The notes beneath the pieces are model-generated. The model saw only the letters and a program-made list of their open reading frames with translations, had not been told where the DNA came from and searched no databases. A program made the translations under genes and the position numbers. Of a stretch of DNA of 64,000 bases, positions 60,642-64,000 are shown piece by piece. Within the stretch, counting starts at the first letter, position 1; each line of letters opens with the position of its first letter. Origin of the DNA: Rhodospirillaceae bacterium (GTDB lineage: Bacteria; Pseudomonadota; Alphaproteobacteria; Rhodospirillales; Casp-alpha2); the NCBI GenBank assembly GCA_016845145.1, contig JAERTE010000139.1, positions 62,001 to 126,000 on the forward strand, in the 5' to 3' direction.

Positions 60642-61526
60642 CTAGGCAGCAGTACTTTCCATGGCGGCGATGGCATCAGCCATGGCGACCAGGCGTTTGG
60701 CGGATTCAACGTGCAGATTCTCGATGAGTTTGCCATCGACCAGCAAAACGCCTTTGCCGGCTTTCTCGGCTTCCGCATGGGCTTCGATGATCCGTTTCGA
60801 CCAAGCGATATCTTCACCGCTGGGCGAAAATACTTCGTTTGCCATATTGATGGTTTTCGGATGGATCAGTGTCTTGCCGTCCATGCCCAACTGTTTGCCT
60901 TGAACGCACGATTGCCGGAACCCGTCGTCGTCGGCGAGGTCCAGGTGCACCCCATCCAGCACGGCGATGCCGGCGGCGCGCGCCGCCAGGATGCACAGCT
61001 CTAACGATGCCATGAACGGGATCCGGTCGGGCGTATGGGCGGCGCCCAGGTCTTTGGCCAGGTCCGACGTGCCGAGCACGAAACCGCCAATGCGCTCATG
61101 GGCGAAGGCGATTTCCTCGGCATGCAAAATGCCGAGCGGTGTTTCCATCATGCACCAGATTGGAAGATCGGCTGCACCGCCGGAGCCATCGAGAACGGCG
61201 ATGGCGTCGAGCACCATCTGGCGGCTTTCCACCTTCGGCAACAGCACACCATGGCATTTCATGGCGGCGGCGGCTTTCAGATCGTCCTCGCCCCATTCGG
61301 AGTCCAGTCCGTTGGTGCGGACCAGAAGCTCCCGCATGCCATAGCCGCCTTCATCAAGAGCTGCGTGGATTTGCTCTCGCGCCAGGGCTTTGCTGTCCGG
61401 CGCAACGGCATCCTCCAAATCCAGGATCAGGCCATCGGCGCCGAGCGTGCGGCCTTTTTCCATGGCGCGGGCGTTGGAGCCCGGCATGTAGAGATGTGAG
61501 CGGCGCGGACGGGCGGACGTGGTCAT
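60642..61526 (-). CDS. HpcH/HpaI (CitE-type) CoA-ester lyase, candidate malyl/beta-methylmalyl-CoA lyase
   Basis: 294 residues, TIM-barrel lyase. Opening RSHLYMPGSNARAMEKG, Mg-binding DLEDAVAPDSK (about 37-47), LLPKVES and METPLGILHAEEIA with the metal Glu, GTSDLAKDLGA, and TLIHPKTINMANEVFSPS. The family splits malyl-CoA, beta-methylmalyl-CoA or citramalyl-CoA, or hydrolyses malyl-CoA (Mcl2). Pairing with mch suggests cleavage of beta-methylmalyl-CoA to glyoxylate and propionyl-CoA, or the related thioesterase. Which activity it has cannot be told. Confidence 0.85.
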   Translation of the reverse strand: MTTSARPRRSHLYMPGSNARAMEKGRTLGADGLILDLEDAVAPDSKALAREQIHAALDEGGYGMRELLVRTNGLDSEWGEDDLKAAAAMKCHGVLLPKVESRQMVLDAIAVLDGSGGAADLPIWCMMETPLGILHAEEIAFAHERIGGFVLGTSDLAKDLGAAHTPDRIPFMASLELCILAARAAGIAVLDGVHLDLADDDGFRQSCVQGKQLGMDGKTLIHPKTINMANEVFSPSGEDIAWSKRIIEAHAEAEKAGKGVLLVDGKLIENLHVESAKRLVAMADAIAAMESTAA

Positions 61527-61609
61527 CAGAAGACTCCGGAGCAGGTTGAAAGCGAAACATAAGTGCGCGGCACTATAATCCTTGGCTTCGGTGTGGCAAG
61601 GTTGCGTCC

Positions 61610-62461
61610 ATGGGTGTGATCAGTGTGCAGTCCCACGTCTCGTTTGGCCACGTCGGCAACAGTGCCGCCGTTTATCCGATGCAGCGCTTGGGCGTCGAGG
61701 TTTGGCCCGTGCATACGACCCTATTGGCGCACCATCCGGGCCACGGCGGGGTGCATGGCGCTATGGTGGCGCCGGAAACAGTTGGCGCGGTATTGGGCGG
61801 GCTGGATAGGCTTGGCGCTTTCGGAAAATGTACCGCGTTGCTGAGCGGTTATCTCGGCTCGGCGGAAACGGGGGCCGTGTTGCTCGATGCCTGGCAAACG
61901 ATCAAGGCCGCATCACCCGGTGCGATCTATTGTTGCGCGGCGGTGATGGGCGACCGGGAGGAGGGTCTCTACGTGGACGCCGCACTGCCGGCGTTTTTTC
62001 GCGACAGTGCTCTACAGCTCGCCGACGTCGTTGTCGTCAATGCCTTCGAAGCCGGTCTGCTCGGTGGTGCGGACGTTGTCGATCTTGATACGGCGCGTGA
62101 ATGCGCCACGGCTATCCGCGCTCTGGGCGCCGGGACCGTTATCATAACGTCGGTTCCGCATACGGAGAGCGGCTCAAACCATATCGGAAACCTGCTTGTC
62201 GAGAGGGCCGGAACTTGGCTTGCCCATGCGCCGAGACTCCCCGTGCCAGCCAAAGGCGCGGGGGATTTCATGGCGGCTGCATGGTTGGCGCGATATCTCG
62301 CCGAGAATGACAGCGCCGCAGCTTTGAGATTCGCCGCCGGTGCGGTGCAATCCGTCATTGAACAATCTGGCGAGCAACCATTGCAAGAACTGCCCGTGAT
62401 TGCCGCGGATGATCAATGGCAGGGCGCATCGGGTAGCGTTCATCTGCGGAAGATAGACTAA
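61610..62461 (+). CDS. pdxY: Pyridoxal kinase (PdxY/PdxK type)
   Basis: 283 residues of the ribokinase fold: VISVQSHVSFGHVGNSAAVYPMQRLG, LLSGYLGSAETG, VMGDREEGLYV, VVVNAFEAGLL, and the ATP/anion-hole KGAGDFMAAAWLARYL. It phosphorylates pyridoxal to PLP in salvage. The usual CDPVMGD reads CAAVMGD, and NxFELxxL reads NAFEAGLL, so two family positions are altered. Single gene with a short (61527-61609) divergent promoter gap. Confidence 0.88.
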   Translation: MGVISVQSHVSFGHVGNSAAVYPMQRLGVEVWPVHTTLLAHHPGHGGVHGAMVAPETVGAVLGGLDRLGAFGKCTALLSGYLGSAETGAVLLDAWQTIKAASPGAIYCCAAVMGDREEGLYVDAALPAFFRDSALQLADVVVVNAFEAGLLGGADVVDLDTARECATAIRALGAGTVIITSVPHTESGSNHIGNLLVERAGTWLAHAPRLPVPAKGAGDFMAAAWLARYLAENDSAAALRFAAGAVQSVIEQSGEQPLQELPVIAADDQWQGASGSVHLRKID

Positions 62462-62589
62462 TTCTCGTTCACAAAGTCTTGGGTGCTGATGAAATTTGTG
62501 TCAGATTGGTTGAAACCCAACGTCGGCACTGCCGAATACGGCAGGGAAAACGGGACAACGTTTATCGGTCGGTGACCTGAAATTGGGAC

Positions 62590-63183
62590 ATGGAAAACGA
62601 CTATTTGAAAGACGTCTCCATCCTGGTCGTTGATGACCAGGAGTTCATCCTTAACCTTGTGCGCGAGATGCTCAGGGTATTGGGTGCTGAGCACATATAT
62701 GAAGCCCGCGAAGGCGAGGAAGCCTGGGATCAGGTCAACACCCGCCAGGTCGATTTGATGCTCACTGACTGGTACATGAAGCCGGTTGACGGGGTGGCGC
62801 TGACTCATCGGATACGCAACGATCAGAAGAGCCCCAATCCTTATTTGCCGATCATCATGATGTCGGGTTATTCCGAACGCGCCCGGATATTTAGAGCCCG
62901 CGATTCCGGTATCAACGAGTTCGTGGTCAAGCCACTGTCGGCAAAAGCCCTGTTCGGCCGAATCGTAAATGTCATCGAGCACCCGCGGCAATTCGTGCGC
63001 ACAGAACAATTCTTCGGCCCCGACCGGCGCCGTAAAAAGCAAGAGGTCGACGACGAACGTCGTGGCCAGGGCGACAAGCCGAAACCGGAGAAAAAGAAAG
63101 CGCCGCTGGACATGACCCAGGAAATGTCCCAAGACGAGGTGGACGCCTTCCTCAACCCCGACAGCGTGCCTGAAGAGGATTGA
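62590..63183 (+). CDS. CheY-like response regulator with FFGPDRRR motif and FliM-like C-terminal peptide
   Basis: 197 residues. Receiver domain 5-130: acidic pair Asp15/Asp16, phospho-acceptor Asp60 (MLTDWYMKP), Ser92 in MSGYS, Lys114 (FVVKPLSAKA). Then FFGPDRRRK (141-149), a motif recurring in alphaproteobacterial stand-alone receivers, a highly charged linker, and at 179-192 MSQDEVDAFLNPDS, close to the CheY-binding N-terminal peptide of FliM (LSQAEIDALLNGDS). No DNA-binding domain. No kinase or flagellar gene is adjacent. The 128 nt upstream shows no clear promoter. Confidence 0.88.
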   Translation: MENDYLKDVSILVVDDQEFILNLVREMLRVLGAEHIYEAREGEEAWDQVNTRQVDLMLTDWYMKPVDGVALTHRIRNDQKSPNPYLPIIMMSGYSERARIFRARDSGINEFVVKPLSAKALFGRIVNVIEHPRQFVRTEQFFGPDRRRKKQEVDDERRGQGDKPKPEKKKAPLDMTQEMSQDEVDAFLNPDSVPEED

Positions 63184-63199
63184 AGAAGGCTGATTCCGA

Positions 63200-64000
63200 T
63201 CAGGCCGCTTTTCTCAGATGCAGCCGGATCAATTCCTCGGCAATTTGTACGGTATTCAACGCAGCACCCTTGCGCAGGTTATCCGACACCACCCACATGC
63301 TGAGCCCGTTTGCGATGGTCGGGTCCTTGCGGATACGGCTGACGTAGACGTCGTCCTCGCCGGCGCATTCCTGCGGTGTCACGTACCCTTCGTCGGCGCG
63401 GTGATCGACCACGGTGACGCCCGGGAACGCGTTTAGCGCAGCGCGGGCTTCGTCTTCGCTGACCGGATTTTCGAATTCCAGGTTGATCGCCTCGGCGTGA
63501 CCAACGAACACCGGCACCCTCACGCACGTTGCCGACAGGGCAATGTCCGGATCGAGAATTTTCCGGGTTTCAGCAACCATCTTCCATTCTTCCTTGGTGG
63601 AGCCGTCGTCCATGAAAATGTCGATATGCGGGATCACGTTGAAGGCGATCTGCTTGGTGAACTTCTTGCGGTGACTTTCCGCCGGTTGATTGACGAAAAT
63701 GCCCTTGGTCTGATTGAACAGCTCGTCCATGGCATCCTTACCGCCGCCCGACACCGATTGATAGGTCGAGACAACAACCCGCTTGATGGTGGCAAGGTCA
63801 TGCAGCGGCTTCAAGGCAACGAGCATTTGAATGGTGGAGCAGTTCGGGTTGGCGATGATGCCGCGCTTTGTGTAACCGGCGATGGCGTGCGCGTTCACTT
63901 CCGGCACCACCAGCGGCACGTCGGGCTCCATGCGGAAATGCGATGTGTTGTCGATGACCACGGCGCCCGCTGCAGCGGCCTTCGGCGCGAATTGAGCGCT
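63200..64000 (-). CDS. asd: Aspartate-semialdehyde dehydrogenase, N-terminus cut by window edge
   Basis: 267 C-terminal residues; the frame continues open to the right edge, so the Rossmann N-terminus is missing. Seen are FRMEPDVPLVVPEVN, the catalytic cysteine in GIIANPNCSTIQML, SVSGGGKDAMDEL, and the substrate-binding ETRKIL, ATCVRVPVFVGHAEAINLEF. Asd reduces aspartyl phosphate for lysine, threonine, methionine and DAP synthesis. It is convergent with the response regulator gene. Confidence 0.97.
   Translation of the reverse strand, partial: SAQFAPKAAAAGAVVIDNTSHFRMEPDVPLVVPEVNAHAIAGYTKRGIIANPNCSTIQMLVALKPLHDLATIKRVVVSTYQSVSGGGKDAMDELFNQTKGIFVNQPAESHRKKFTKQIAFNVIPHIDIFMDDGSTKEEWKMVAETRKILDPDIALSATCVRVPVFVGHAEAINLEFENPVSEDEARAALNAFPGVTVVDHRADEGYVTPQECAGEDDVYVSRIRKDPTIANGLSMWVVSDNLRKGAALNTVQIAEELIRLHLRKAA

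Overview
The window looks like a stretch of an alphaproteobacterial chromosome, most like the Rhodospirillales group (inferred from gene content and order). It is GC-rich and densely packed. Supporting features are an F1-only ATP synthase operon atpHAGDC beside priA, a DUF484 gene and xerC; a TCA operon zapE-mdh-sucC-sucD-odhA-odhB-lpd; sdhCDAB; and alphaproteobacterial family signatures (PAS_5 protein, EF-G-like paralogue, FFGPDRRR-type response regulator). No tRNA, rRNA, insertion sequence, phage or CRISPR was seen.

Layout. 1-11.4 kb: housekeeping and orphan genes (EF-G-like GTPase cut by the left edge, secreted hydrolase, aminotransferase, molybdenum hydroxylase large subunit, uvrB, small membrane protein, methyltransferase, SixA, cytochrome c, two coupled GNATs). 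11.5-20.9 kb: atpHAGDC with a clear terminator, priA with a clear terminator, DUF484, xerC, cupin. 20.9-26.4 kb: transporters (two MFS, a PF03773 permease with a palindromic operator, LysE) and an enolase-superfamily sugar-acid dehydratase-like enzyme. 26.5-32.3 kb: a four-subunit class I ATP-dependent benzoyl-CoA reductase operon in bcrCBAD order. A GNAT-Rrf2 pair resembling BadL-BadM of Rhodopseudomonas palustris is divergently transcribed. 32.3-36.8 kb: one 1501-residue RTX protein with histidine-rich clusters. 37-48.9 kb: the TCA operon with zapE and a SAF-domain oxidoreductase upstream. 49-52.8 kb: sterol-desaturase-like protein, enoyl-CoA hydratase, acyl-CoA ligase, GST. 53-58.5 kb: PAS_5 protein, PaiB, enoyl-CoA hydratase, sdhCDAB. 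58.5-59.58 kb: about 1.1 kb without a credible gene, holding a possible attenuator-like sdh leader, a phased row of DnaA-box-like sequences, many stem-loops and a strong plus-strand terminator. 59.6-64 kb: mesaconyl-CoA hydratase with a CitE-type lyase, pyridoxal kinase, a receiver protein, and asd cut by the right edge.

Physiology (inference). The cell respires with a full oxidative TCA cycle feeding SdhCDAB and F1Fo ATPase, yet encodes an oxygen-sensitive ring-reducing enzyme, which suggests a facultative anaerobe able to use aromatic acids. The mesaconyl-CoA hydratase and lyase pair suggests the ethylmalonyl-CoA route for acetyl-CoA assimilation.

Most unusual observations: histone-H1/AlgP-like Lys-Ala-Pro tails on both malate dehydrogenase and 2-oxoglutarate dehydrogenase E1; a CheY-like protein ending in a FliM-like CheY-docking peptide; the structured non-coding region at 58.5-59.4 kb; and the bad-type benzoyl-CoA reductase island with a candidate operator.
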